Shown here piece by piece: positions 1-6,575 of a DNA stretch of 14,011 bases. The DNA comes from an uncultured Acidobacteriota bacterium. GTDB taxonomy: Bacteria > Acidobacteriota > Terriglobia > Bryobacterales > Bryobacteraceae. The stretch's first letter is position 1. Each line of letters starts with the position of its first letter. The position numbers and the translations under genes are program-made. The notes under the pieces were generated by a model. The model saw nothing but the letters and a program-made list of their open reading frames with translations, searched no databases and was not told the DNA's origin. The stretch is taken from NCBI GenBank assembly GCA_937952345.1, contig CALFYN010000137.1, positions 1 through 14,011 on the forward strand, written 5' to 3'.

Positions 1-54
1 CTGACGCTGGTGAATGCGGTGGGCCGGTCGGCGGCGCGATCGGCGAATTTTTAG
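1..54 (+). CDS. C-terminal end of an unidentified upstream protein (partial)
   Basis: Frame 1 is open from the first base to a TAG at 52-54 and would encode 17 residues ending in SAARSANF. Most codons end in G or C (ctg, gtg, gcg, tcg, cgg), matching the plus-strand genes further right, so this is probably the tail of a real gene whose body lies left of the window. The fragment is too short to assign a family. It converges on the PLP-enzyme gene, with only 12 bp between the two stop codons and no hairpin terminator that I can see there. It could also be chance open frame. Confidence 0.4.
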   Translation: MTLVNAVGRSAARSANF

Positions 55-66
55 GAGAAGCTGCTT

Positions 67-1257
67 TTAGGCCAGGATCTCTTTGAGGCGCTTGCCTACG
101 ATGAGGTGCTCGTCGCCGCGCATCATCCAGACGGAGATGAGGAGCTTGCCTTTGCCGGGCTTTTGGACGTGGATGGGCGGGTCGCCGGCCTGGAGCTTTT
201 CGACGACTTGTTGGGATGTTAGGGATTTGGCGGACTCGTCCCATTCGACGGTGACGTGGGGAAGTTCGTTGGCGATTTCGGGGATGTGGCGGTCCGTCTG
301 CACGCCCTTGACGCCTTTGAGGGCGGAGCGGATGGAACTGACACGCGATTCGAGGAGCTTCCATTCGGCGGCGTGGTCGACCTTGAGGTAACGCTCGACG
401 GCGGCGCGGAGGCCGCAGAGTTCTTCCTTGCCGACTTTCATGCCTCGGCCGATGCCGCCAAACGGGGACATGGCGGGGAGGGATGCTTCGATGAGGTCTT
501 TGCGGCCGAGGAGGAGGCCGGAGGCTTGCGGCCCGCGGAGGGCTTTGCCGCCGGAGAAGATCGTGAGGTCGAAACCCATGGCGGTGTACTTCCAAAGGCG
601 ATCCATGGGGACGGCGTCAGAGGCGGCGTCATTCATGGTGGGGATGCCGCGGGCTTTGCCGATTTTCACGAACTCTTCGGCTTTCACCTGGCCGTGGTTA
701 TCCGCCTTGTTGAGGAAGAACATCATGCCGGTGCGATCGTTGATGGCGGCTTCGAGTTCCTGGCGGGTTTCGACGGTGACGATTTTCGCACCGCAGAGTT
801 CCATTTGATGCTCGTAGCCGGAGCGGTGCGTCTTCTGCTGGATGACTTCGTAGCGGATGCCGTCGCGGCCGGGGAGTTGGCGGAGCTTTTTCGGATCGCC
901 TTGGGAGAGGCAGGCGGCGGTGCCGACGGCTATGGCCGAAGCGGCGCCGCAGGTCACCATGGCGGCGGGGGCTTTGAGGAGTTCGGCGATGCGCGCTCCG
1001 ACTTTCTTTTCGAGTTCCGGAAGAGGGATGAAAAAGCGCGAGGCCTCTTCCATGGCCTGGACGACTTCGGGCGGCATGATGGAGCCGCCGAGAACGGTGA
1101 CGACTCCCACGCCATTGATGACGGGCTTCACGCCGAGGCTTGCGTAGAGAGGCGATGCCGTACCGGCGGTGATGTTGGAACTCTTCGAGGTGGCGGCAGC
1201 GGCGGCGGCAGGGGCCAGCGCGCCGGCTTGGAGGAGGCGTCGACGAGTAGGAGTCAT
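67..1257 (-). CDS. SelA-like PLP-dependent enzyme (DgaE-type ammonia-lyase/aminotransferase fold) with Tat-like signal
   Basis: This 396-residue fold-type I PLP enzyme belongs to the family related to L-seryl-tRNA(Sec) selenium transferase. The motif SGGKALRGPQ (about residues 235-244) carries the expected PLP lysine, K238. The stretch MNDAASD (208-214) supplies the aspartate expected to contact the pyridine nitrogen. It is shorter than true SelA, and its N-terminus starts straight into a signal. The family includes D-glucosaminate-6-phosphate ammonia-lyase (DgaE) and partners of amidohydrolases, so ammonia elimination or a related reaction on an amino acid or amino sugar is plausible; the substrate is unknown. 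I chose the start at 1257 because it places TRRRLLQ at residues 4-10, followed by an Ala-rich hydrophobic stretch, which looks like a Tat signal. An in-frame ATG at 1320 would add 21 residues lying inside the divergent gene. The start has no good Shine-Dalgarno sequence. The gene is divergent from an amidohydrolase of the family commonly paired with it. Confidence 0.85.
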   Translation of the reverse strand: MTPTRRRLLQAGALAPAAAAAATSKSSNITAGTASPLYASLGVKPVINGVGVVTVLGGSIMPPEVVQAMEEASRFFIPLPELEKKVGARIAELLKAPAAMVTCGAASAIAVGTAACLSQGDPKKLRQLPGRDGIRYEVIQQKTHRSGYEHQMELCGAKIVTVETRQELEAAINDRTGMMFFLNKADNHGQVKAEEFVKIGKARGIPTMNDAASDAVPMDRLWKYTAMGFDLTIFSGGKALRGPQASGLLLGRKDLIEASLPAMSPFGGIGRGMKVGKEELCGLRAAVERYLKVDHAAEWKLLESRVSSIRSALKGVKGVQTDRHIPEIANELPHVTVEWDESAKSLTSQQVVEKLQAGDPPIHVQKPGKGKLLISVWMMRGDEHLIVGKRLKEILA

Positions 1258-1285
1258 GTCCACACAGTATATGAGATCCGGGGAT
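1258..1285. promoter_or_regulatory. Very short divergent promoter region
   Basis: Only 28 bp separate the start codons of the minus-strand PLP enzyme and the plus-strand amidohydrolase. On the minus strand TATACT (1271 down to 1266) matches five of six bases of a -10 box and lies 8 nt from the ATG, which would give an almost leaderless transcript. On the plus strand TATATG (1268-1273) overlaps it. No convincing -35 box is visible for either direction, so both promoters must extend into the opposite coding region. This is a reading by eye. Confidence 0.35.
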
Positions 1286-2587
1286 ATGATGTACGCTGTG
1301 ACTCTTACTCTGCTTCTCATGGCGGGCGCGTTATTCGCGCAACAGCCTTACGATATTCTGCTCAAGGGCGGGCATCTGTTGGATGCCAAGAACAAGATCA
1401 ATGCGCGGCGCGATGTGGCGATCAAGGCCGGGCGCGTTGCCGCGGTGGCAGCCGATATTCCGGCTTCGCAGGCGCGGAAGGTGATTGATGTTACCGGGTG
1501 TTATGTGACGCCGGGGCTGATCGATCTGCACGCGCATGTGTTCGCGGGCACGGATGGAGGGAAGTTGTCGGGAGGCCATGCGAGCATTCATCCGGACGAT
1601 TTCGCGTTGCGGACGGGCGTGACGACGGTGGTGGATGCGGGTTCGTCGGGACGGCATAATTTCGCGGTGTTTAAGAAGACGGTGATTGAGCGGTCGCGGA
1701 CGCGGGTGCTGGTGTTTCTGAACATCGGCGGAGTGGGCATGCCGGGCGATGCGCAGGAGCAGAACGTGCCGGACATGGATGCGAAGGCGGCGGGAGCGCT
1801 GGCGCTGGCGAACCGGGACACGATTGTCGGCATCAAGGTGGCGCATTACCGGGGGCCGGATTGGACTCCGGTGGAGCGCGGCGTGGAGGCGGGGACGATT
1901 GCGAAGATTCCGGTGATGATCGACTTCGGCGAGTTCCGGCCGGAGCGGCCGTTTCAGGAACTGGTGCTGAAGAAACTGCGGCCGGGCGATATCTACACGC
2001 ATGCTTACTATGTGCCGGTGCCGTACTTTGATGACAAAGGCAAGCTGCTGCCTTATTTGTTTGAGGCTCGGAAGCGGGGGATTATTTTCGATGTCGGGCA
2101 CGGCGGGGCGGCGTTCGAGTTCCGGCAGGCGGTGCCGGCGGTGCGGCAGGGCTTTCCGCCGGATTCGATCTCGACGGACATTCACAGCGGGAGCATCAAC
2201 AGCGGGATGAAGGATCAATTGAATGTGATGTCGAAGTTTCTCAACATGGGGATGACGATTGAGGATGTGGTGATGCGCTCGAGTTGGAATCCGGCGCGGA
2301 TTATTCACCGCGAGATGATTGGGCATTTGTCGGTGGGGGCGATTGCGGATATCGCGGTGCTGAAGATCGAGAAGGGGTCGTACGGATTTGTGGATTCGTT
2401 CGGGGCGCGGATGGATGGGACGCTGCGGCTGATCAACGAGATGACGATTTCGTCGGGGCACGTGGCGTTCGATTTGAATGGGCGGGCTCACGAGCGCTGG
2501 GACAAGTTGGGGAAATACCAGGCGCAGGGCGAGCCCTGGTGGGATTGGAGCCGCGGAGGCGGAAAGCCGATGCCGCTCTCGCAGTAG
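1286..2587 (+). CDS. Secreted amidohydrolase/deacetylase-family metallohydrolase
   Basis: The protein has 433 residues and belongs to the amidohydrolase superfamily (dihydroorotase-like TIM barrel). The metal-binding residues expected for the family are visible: HAH at 82-84 after PGLID, K184 in VGIKVAH (probable carbamylated lysine), H239 in YTHAY, H272 in DVGHGG and D298 in STDIHSG. Enzymes of this subgroup (Atu3266/EF0837 type, from memory) cleave acetyl esters or amides rather than dihydroorotate, so a pyrimidine role is unlikely. I chose ATG 1286 (or the adjacent 1289) because it begins a clear Sec signal: hydrophobic residues 3-17, with a likely signal-peptidase cut after ALFA (residue 18). 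The longer reading from 1169 would run through the neighbour's coding strand and add Arg/Ala-rich sequence. The C-terminus is Trp-rich (GEPWWDW). Pairing with the divergent SelA-like gene suggests both act on one substrate outside the cytoplasm. Confidence 0.85.
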   Translation: MMYAVTLTLLLMAGALFAQQPYDILLKGGHLLDAKNKINARRDVAIKAGRVAAVAADIPASQARKVIDVTGCYVTPGLIDLHAHVFAGTDGGKLSGGHASIHPDDFALRTGVTTVVDAGSSGRHNFAVFKKTVIERSRTRVLVFLNIGGVGMPGDAQEQNVPDMDAKAAGALALANRDTIVGIKVAHYRGPDWTPVERGVEAGTIAKIPVMIDFGEFRPERPFQELVLKKLRPGDIYTHAYYVPVPYFDDKGKLLPYLFEARKRGIIFDVGHGGAAFEFRQAVPAVRQGFPPDSISTDIHSGSINSGMKDQLNVMSKFLNMGMTIEDVVMRSSWNPARIIHREMIGHLSVGAIADIAVLKIEKGSYGFVDSFGARMDGTLRLINEMTISSGHVAFDLNGRAHERWDKLGKYQAQGEPWWDWSRGGGKPMPLSQ

Positions 2588-3418
2588 TTACATGGTGGAT
2601 TTCCAGGACTCCTTCACGAGTCCCCATTTGCCGTTGGTGCGGAGCATGGTTACGGTGCCGTGCTTCGTCTTTCCGCCTTCGGAGCCGGTGACGGTGAGTT
2701 TGGCGTTGTCGCCGGTTTCCTCGGCTTTGAGGACCCGGATGTTGGCGGGCATCATGGACTGGATGAAGGAGAGCTTTTCGGCGAAGTCGGGGGTGTTCAT
2801 CATCTCGCGGACTTTGGGTGAGGCGAGTTCGAGGAGTTTCGCTTTGTTGCCGGCGCGGAGGGCGGCGGTAAAGGCGAGGTAGGCTTGCGCGGATGGGGCT
2901 TTGGCCGCGGCTGCGGTGTCGGCGGCCGTGGGTGCGGCGGGGACGACGTGGGGTGCGATGTCCGTGGCGAAGCGCACATTGTAGCTGTAAGTCATATCGA
3001 ACATCTTCTTGGGAGGCTGGCTGAGAGCGCCTTCGATGCGAACGGGGGTGAAGACCTTGAGAGTGCGGACATCGAAGTTGGAGGACATGCTGGCGCTGCC
3101 TTCGAGCTTATTGGATTGGATGAACACGTTGAAACTTGTTCCGTCCGCTCCGATTTCGAATTTAATGCCGTGGATGCGTCCGTCATTGACCAAGTCCATC
3201 ATGGCGAAACGATCCGACATGGCGGCAGGGGGTACGGGGGCATCGGAGACGATGAGGCGGGTGCCGAATTTCGATTTGTCGAACCAATCGGGGAATTGGA
3301 CGGCCTGGGCGTATTTGAGGGCGATGGTTTCGTTCTGCAGTTGCAGGGTGCCGGACGCATTGGGAGTGGCGGCGAGCAGGGCTCCCGGGAGCAGGGCGGC
3401 GGTGATGAGCATGTTCAT
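2588..3418 (-). CDS. Secreted protein of unknown function with C-terminal NTF2/DUF4878-like domain
   Basis: I do not recognise a characterised family for the whole protein of 276 residues. It starts with a short Sec-type signal (MNMLITAALLPGALLAA), so it is probably exported. Residues of about 20-155 form a beta-rich region with no known motif. An Ala/Pro-rich linker (about 158-178) leads to a C-terminal part of about 95 residues: an amphipathic helix with YLAFTAALRAGNKAKLLELASP, followed by strands ending in GKWGLVKESW. This resembles the small NTF2-like/DUF4878 fold, seen often in lipoproteins and exported proteins. The start at 3418 is fixed by a GGAGGA ribosome-binding site 7 nt upstream; the ATG at 3451 has no such support. 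The stop codon (TAA, 2588-2590) directly abuts the TAG of the convergent amidohydrolase, leaving no room for a terminator between them. A functional link to either neighbour is not evident. Confidence 0.7.
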   Translation of the reverse strand: MNMLITAALLPGALLAATPNASGTLQLQNETIALKYAQAVQFPDWFDKSKFGTRLIVSDAPVPPAAMSDRFAMMDLVNDGRIHGIKFEIGADGTSFNVFIQSNKLEGSASMSSNFDVRTLKVFTPVRIEGALSQPPKKMFDMTYSYNVRFATDIAPHVVPAAPTAADTAAAAKAPSAQAYLAFTAALRAGNKAKLLELASPKVREMMNTPDFAEKLSFIQSMMPANIRVLKAEETGDNAKLTVTGSEGGKTKHGTVTMLRTNGKWGLVKESWKSTM

Positions 3419-3425
3419 GTTTGGT

Positions 3426-3431
3426 TCCTCC
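3426..3431 (-). promoter_or_regulatory. Ribosome-binding site GGAGGA that sets the start at 3418
   Basis: The plus strand reads tcctcc, which is GGAGGA on the minus strand, 7 nt before the ATG at 3418. This strong Shine-Dalgarno match shows that translation of the secreted protein begins there and not at the upstream in-frame ATG at 3451. Confidence 0.75.
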
Positions 3432-3566
3432 GGTGTTGAGATTGGGGTCATGGAGCTTACTCTCTACCCGGACAAGCGTGTTCGGGAGGGAGAAGTTGTC
3501 ATGGGGTTTGCGGAAAGTGCAAATTTTTCGGAGTGGGTGAAGTGGGTGGATTGCACCAGCGGTTTT

Positions 3567-3612
3567 GGGGGAAGTGGCGCAATGGGGGTGGAGTAAGGGG
3601 GTAGTTGAGGGG
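3567..3612 (+). repeat. Cluster of four G-runs (possible G-quadruplex)
   Basis: Runs of five G at 3567-3571, 3584-3588 and 3597-3601 and of four G at 3609-3612 are separated by loops of 12, 8 and 7 nt, all on the plus strand about 65 bp upstream of the regulator gene. This pattern could fold into an intramolecular G-quadruplex, although the loops are long. The surrounding genes are G-rich on this strand, so a compositional origin is also possible. Confidence 0.35.
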
Positions 3613-3653
3613 TGTTGAGGAATGGCCAGCGGCGTGCAGAACACGGTGAACAC

Positions 3654-3668
3654 GGATATCAGTTATCC
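3654..3668. promoter_or_regulatory. Candidate operator: inverted repeat GGATA-N5-TATCC over the regulator's own start region
   Basis: The sequence GGATATCAGTTATCC is a perfect 5-bp inverted repeat around a 5-nt centre, ending 8 bp before the ATG of the Rrf2 gene. Its right arm, with one more base, reads TATCCT (3664-3669), a four-of-six match to a -10 box. Transcription from it would start at about 3676-3677, on or next to the ATG. Rrf2 proteins bind dyad sites as dimers and often repress their own operon, so an autoregulatory operator is a reasonable inference. No good -35 box is present at the right distance, which would fit either an activator-dependent promoter or a wrong -10 assignment. 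Confidence 0.45.
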
Positions 3669-3676
3669 TATTTAGC

Positions 3677-4171
3677 ATGTTTACAAAGACTGCACTATCG
3701 GCCATCCGGGCACTGATCTACCTGGCGACGCGGGAGCCATTCTCGATCGAGTCGCACCGCCGGATCGCCGAGCAATTGGGGGAATCCCCGACGTACATGG
3801 CGAAGGTGGCCGGGCTATTGGTGAAAGCGGGCATCCTGCGGGCGGAGAAGGGGGTGAATGGCGGCGTGCGATTGAGCCGGCCGGCGACGCAGATCACGCT
3901 GTTGTCTGTGGTGGAAGCCTGCCAAGGAGCGGTGGTGGGGGCATACTGCCGGCCTGGGCGCGATCCGGAAACGACCTGCGGGTTTCATCACGCGGCAGAG
4001 GAGTTGCAGCAGGCAATCACGGGTGTGTTGGGGAAGTGGTCGATTGCCCGGGTGATGACTCCGCCGAAGAAGGGAGCACGGCCGAACGGGTTGCCGTGCA
4101 TCATCTTCGCGAATGGACGGAATGATGACCGGCCTGGAGTGCCGATCCAGATTGGAGGGCTACGGGCGTGA
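3677..4171 (+). CDS. Rrf2-family transcriptional regulator with atypical cysteine set
   Basis: This 164-residue protein is an Rrf2-family winged-helix regulator (relatives: NsrR, IscR, RsrR). The N-terminal helix-turn-helix spans about residues 1-70, with IAEQLGESPTYMAKVAGLL as the recognition region and VNGGVRLSRP as the typical wing. The region that binds an Fe-S cluster in NsrR and IscR holds C91 and C101 here, followed by H104/H105, plus C82 in the preceding helix. The usual third cysteine between them is missing. The protein may therefore hold a cluster with mixed Cys/His ligands or sense by thiol chemistry. About 35 C-terminal residues, including C141, extend beyond the core. The start codon has no Shine-Dalgarno sequence and may be leaderless. 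Its stop overlaps the GTG of the next gene, so it is the first gene of the electron-transfer operon and probably regulates it, perhaps in response to NO or redox state. Confidence 0.85.
   Translation: MFTKTALSAIRALIYLATREPFSIESHRRIAEQLGESPTYMAKVAGLLVKAGILRAEKGVNGGVRLSRPATQITLLSVVEACQGAVVGAYCRPGRDPETTCGFHHAAEELQQAITGVLGKWSIARVMTPPKKGARPNGLPCIIFANGRNDDRPGVPIQIGGLRA
4154..4159 (+). promoter_or_regulatory. Ribosome-binding site GGAGGG for the GTG start at 4168
   Basis: GGAGGG lies inside the end of the regulator gene, 8 nt before GTG 4168. It supports a GTG start for the flavoprotein. That GTG overlaps the regulator's TGA by 4 bp (GTGA), as expected for translational coupling. Confidence 0.65.
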
Positions 4172-6093
4172 CGCCGACAGCCGCGGCACATCTTCGCGTG
4201 GAGGTTCCGGGGGAGGGGTATCATTCCTCACTGATTTCGTGTCAGGTAGCGTGCCCGGTGCACACCGACGCGCGGGGCTATGTGCGGGCGATAGCGGAAG
4301 GACGGTTCGAGGAAGCCTATTTGATTGCGCGGGGTCCGAATCCGTTTGCGTCGATGTGCGGGCGGATTTGCGGGGCTCCGTGTGAAGCGGCGTGCCGGCG
4401 CGGGCAGGTGCCGAGGGTGGATGACGATGGGCACTTCGTGGCCAATGACAAGCCGGTGGCGATACGGGCGCTGAAGCGCTTCGCGTGCGAGTTCGCGGGG
4501 CCGGATACGCGGCCGACGGACGAAGTGCTGGCGAAGCTACGCGGGTACATTCCGGCGGTGAGTGCGTATGCCGAGGAGATGGCGACGCTGCTGCGGGCTG
4601 GGCTTGATCCGAAATTGCCGAAGGCGAATGGAGAGCGTGTGGCGATTGTCGGAGCTGGTCCGGCGGGGCTGTCGGCGGCGCATGATCTGGCGCTGCTGGG
4701 GTGCCGGCCGGTTGTCTTTGAGACGGAGCCGGTGGCGGCGGGGATGCTTGCGGTGGGTGTGCCGGCGTACCGTCTGCCGCGCGAAGTGATTGCGCGGGAA
4801 GTGGCCGTCATTCAGGCGCTTGGCGTGGAGATTCGTTGCGGGGTGACGGTGGGCAAGGATGTTTCGTTTGCAGAACTGCGGCGCGAGTTTGCGGCGGTGC
4901 TGATCGCGGTGGGAGCGAAGTCGTCTCGGGGGTTGGGATTGCCGGGAGAGCAGGGGCCTGGGGTGTTCGGCGGCGTGGATCTGCTGCGCGCGGTGTCGTT
5001 ACACGAGGCGGTGGATATCGGGCATGAGGTGGTGGTGATCGGGGGCGGGAACGTTGCCTACGACGTGGCGCGCACGGTGTTGCGGCAGATTGCGTACGAT
5101 ACGGCGCGCACGGCGGCGCGGCTGGCGGGAACAACTAGGGTCCATCTTGTTTCGCTGGAGAGTTTGGAAGAGATGCCGGCGGACACGGTGGAAATCATGG
5201 AAGGCGATGAAGAGGGTATCACGCGGTTGAATGGATGGGGTCCTGTGGAGATTCGCCGGAACGCGGCGGGGCGCCCTGAAGCGGTGGTGTTCCGGCGGTG
5301 TCTGCGTGTGTATGACGAGAACCGGCGTTTTGCTCCGGTGTATGACGATGGGGATCAAGTGGCGGTGCAGTGCGACACGGTGCTGCTGGCGGTGGGGCAA
5401 TCGCCGCTGCTGCGTTTTCTCGACGATGGCGGCGGTGATGTGGAACAGATGCGGCCGGGGTGGCCGAAGATCGATGCGTCGCTTTCGACAACGGGTGCGG
5501 GTGTATTTGTGGCTGGGGATCTGGCGCATGGGACTCGGTTGTTGATTGATGCCGTGGCGTCGGGCAAGAAGGCGGCGCGGTCGATCTATGCGTATTTGAC
5601 GGGGCGCACGTTGCACGAGGACGCGGTGACTTCGCATCGCGTGCTGGAGCAATACCGGCGGGAGCGCGGATACGAATCCATACGGCGGCAGGCGGTGCCG
5701 GTGCTGGAACCGGAAGAGCGGCTGCATCATCCGGAGAATCTGGTGGAGATCGGATACAGCGCGGAGCAGGCGATGCGCGAGGCGTCGCGATGTTTGGACT
5801 GTGGCGTGACGCCGGTGTTCGATGGTGCGCGGTGCGTGTTGTGTGGAGGATGCGTGGATGTGTGTCCCACGCAATGTTTGAAGCTGGCGCCGCTGGCGCA
5901 GATATTGCCGGCCTCGGATCTGGATGCGGCTATTCGCGAATTGCTGGGCGCCGGCGCGGATTTATATGAAAACTCCGCCATTTTGAAGGACGAACAACGG
6001 TGCATTCGCTGTGCGCTGTGCGCGATGCGGTGTCCCGCCGATGCCATCACGATGGAACGGACCACCCGATTGACTTCCTGGAGGTGCGCATGA
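4168..6093 (+). CDS. GltD-like FAD/NAD(P)H oxidoreductase fused to two ferredoxin-type [4Fe-4S] sites
   Basis: This 641-residue protein resembles the glutamate synthase small subunit (GltD) with an added C-terminal ferredoxin domain. The N-terminal Fe-S region has C25-x3-C29 and C64, C68, C72, C76. The FAD-binding Rossmann motif GAGPAG is at 162-167, the NAD(P)H-binding motif GGGNVA at 292-297, and a closing FAD motif near GVFVAGDLAHG (445-455). The C-terminal part carries CLDC (542-545) and two CxxCxxCxxxCP sets at 556-566 and 612-622, enough for two [4Fe-4S] clusters; usual GltD is about 470 residues and lacks these. No signal peptide is present, so it is cytoplasmic or bound to the inner membrane face. 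No glutamate synthase large subunit is nearby. It overlaps the Rieske gene by 4 bp instead, so it probably moves electrons between NAD(P)H or ferredoxin and the quinol-oxidising complex. From memory, some anammox Rieske/cytochrome b complexes have a comparable NAD(P) oxidoreductase subunit. Its true partner is not known. Confidence 0.85.
   Translation: MTPTAAAHLRVEVPGEGYHSSLISCQVACPVHTDARGYVRAIAEGRFEEAYLIARGPNPFASMCGRICGAPCEAACRRGQVPRVDDDGHFVANDKPVAIRALKRFACEFAGPDTRPTDEVLAKLRGYIPAVSAYAEEMATLLRAGLDPKLPKANGERVAIVGAGPAGLSAAHDLALLGCRPVVFETEPVAAGMLAVGVPAYRLPREVIAREVAVIQALGVEIRCGVTVGKDVSFAELRREFAAVLIAVGAKSSRGLGLPGEQGPGVFGGVDLLRAVSLHEAVDIGHEVVVIGGGNVAYDVARTVLRQIAYDTARTAARLAGTTRVHLVSLESLEEMPADTVEIMEGDEEGITRLNGWGPVEIRRNAAGRPEAVVFRRCLRVYDENRRFAPVYDDGDQVAVQCDTVLLAVGQSPLLRFLDDGGGDVEQMRPGWPKIDASLSTTGAGVFVAGDLAHGTRLLIDAVASGKKAARSIYAYLTGRTLHEDAVTSHRVLEQYRRERGYESIRRQAVPVLEPEERLHHPENLVEIGYSAEQAMREASRCLDCGVTPVFDGARCVLCGGCVDVCPTQCLKLAPLAQILPASDLDAAIRELLGAGADLYENSAILKDEQRCIRCALCAMRCPADAITMERTTRLTSWRCA
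6080..6086 (+). promoter_or_regulatory. Ribosome-binding site GGAGGTG for the Rieske gene
   Basis: GGAGGTG ends 3 nt before ATG 6090 (5 nt if counted from GGAGG). It selects this start over an in-frame ATG at 6000 inside the flavoprotein gene, which would add 30 unrelated residues ahead of the Tat-type anchor. Confidence 0.65.
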
Positions 6094-6575
6094 CGCTGCA
6101 ATCCGGACCGCAACGGTCCCGACTTGATCCCGAACCCGTGCCGCGGCGCGATCTGCTGGGGCTCGCGTCACTGTGGGCCTCGGCATCGGCGATGCTCTTC
6201 GCGGTGGTTGGGATGATGCGGCTGCCGAAGGCGGCGGTGCTGGCGTCGCCGTCGAAGAAGTTTCGTGTGACGCTGCCGGAGACGCTTCCCATGGGAGAAG
6301 CTTTCGTGCCGGCGGGGCGGGCCGTGGCGCTCTTTCGCGATGCGGAGGGTGTGTACGCAGTTTCGACGATCTGCACCCATTTGGGGTGTGTGGTGAAGGC
6401 GAATACGGAAGGGTTCGAATGCCCGTGCCATGGATCGCGTTTCACGCATGACGGCTCAGTAGCGCGGGGTCCTGCGCCACGTCCGTTGCCGTGGCTGAAG
6501 ATCAGCGGGAAAGACGGGCAGTTCGTGGTGGATGAAGGGGCGACGGTGCCGCAAGGGACGAAGGTGAACGCATGA
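6090..6575 (+). CDS. Rieske [2Fe-2S] protein of a cytochrome bc/b6f-type complex
   Basis: This is a 161-residue Rieske iron-sulfur subunit, the high-potential electron acceptor at the quinol oxidation site. Both cluster motifs are complete: CTHLGC (residues 95-100) and CPCHGS (111-116). C95, H97, C111 and H114 bind the [2Fe-2S] cluster, and C100 and C113 form the usual disulfide. Residues 18-24 (VPRRDLL) followed by a hydrophobic helix (about 22-43) give a twin-arginine signal that stays uncut as a membrane anchor. The soluble domain therefore lies outside the cytoplasmic membrane. The length is typical of small bacterial b6f-type Rieske proteins. The gene overlaps the flavoprotein by 4 bp (ATGA) and the cytochrome b by 4 bp, so the three are almost certainly co-translated and form one complex. 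Confidence 0.95.
   Translation: MTLQSGPQRSRLDPEPVPRRDLLGLASLWASASAMLFAVVGMMRLPKAAVLASPSKKFRVTLPETLPMGEAFVPAGRAVALFRDAEGVYAVSTICTHLGCVVKANTEGFECPCHGSRFTHDGSVARGPAPRPLPWLKISGKDGQFVVDEGATVPQGTKVNA

Larger units (their letters stand above)
3419..3676. other. Divergent intergenic region between the secreted protein and the Rrf2 operon
   Basis: These 258 bp are the only sizeable non-coding stretch in the window and separate two divergent transcription units. Going left to right it holds the ribosome-binding site of the minus-strand gene, an unremarkable stretch to about 3560, a series of G-runs (3567-3612), a direct repeat ACACGG (3641-3646 and 3650-3655), and an inverted repeat GGATA-N5-TATCC (3654-3668). 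I saw no convincing -35/-10 pair for the minus-strand gene and no tRNA-like or riboswitch-like structure. Short open frames here have poor codon use and no ribosome-binding sites. Confidence 0.6.

Noticed and set aside
55..66. Terminator between the first two convergent genes
   Set aside because: Only 12 bp with a 3-bp stem (aag/ctt) and a short T run; too weak to call.
67..1257. Naming the PLP enzyme SelA (selenocysteine synthase)
   Set aside because: The fold is shared, but the protein is shorter, carries an export-type N-terminus, lies beside an amidohydrolase, and no selB, selD or tRNA-Sec gene is present.
256..1488. Open frame of 410 codons on the plus strand, opposite the PLP enzyme
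   Set aside because: It is low-complexity (Gly, Ala, Phe, Asp, Glu) and runs into the amidohydrolase gene in another frame. The minus strand encodes a recognisable enzyme with its PLP lysine.
1286..2587. Naming the amidohydrolase dihydroorotase (pyrC)
   Set aside because: The signal peptide and SelA-like partner do not fit pyrimidine synthesis, and the sequence matches the deacetylase-type subgroup better.
3441..3540. Promoter for the minus-strand secreted protein
   Set aside because: Several partial -35-like hexamers such as ATGACA exist on the minus strand, but none has a -10 box at 16-18 bp spacing.
4168..6093. Glutamate synthase small subunit (gltD)
   Set aside because: The extra ferredoxin domain, absence of a large subunit and coupling to the Rieske gene argue for an electron-transfer role instead.
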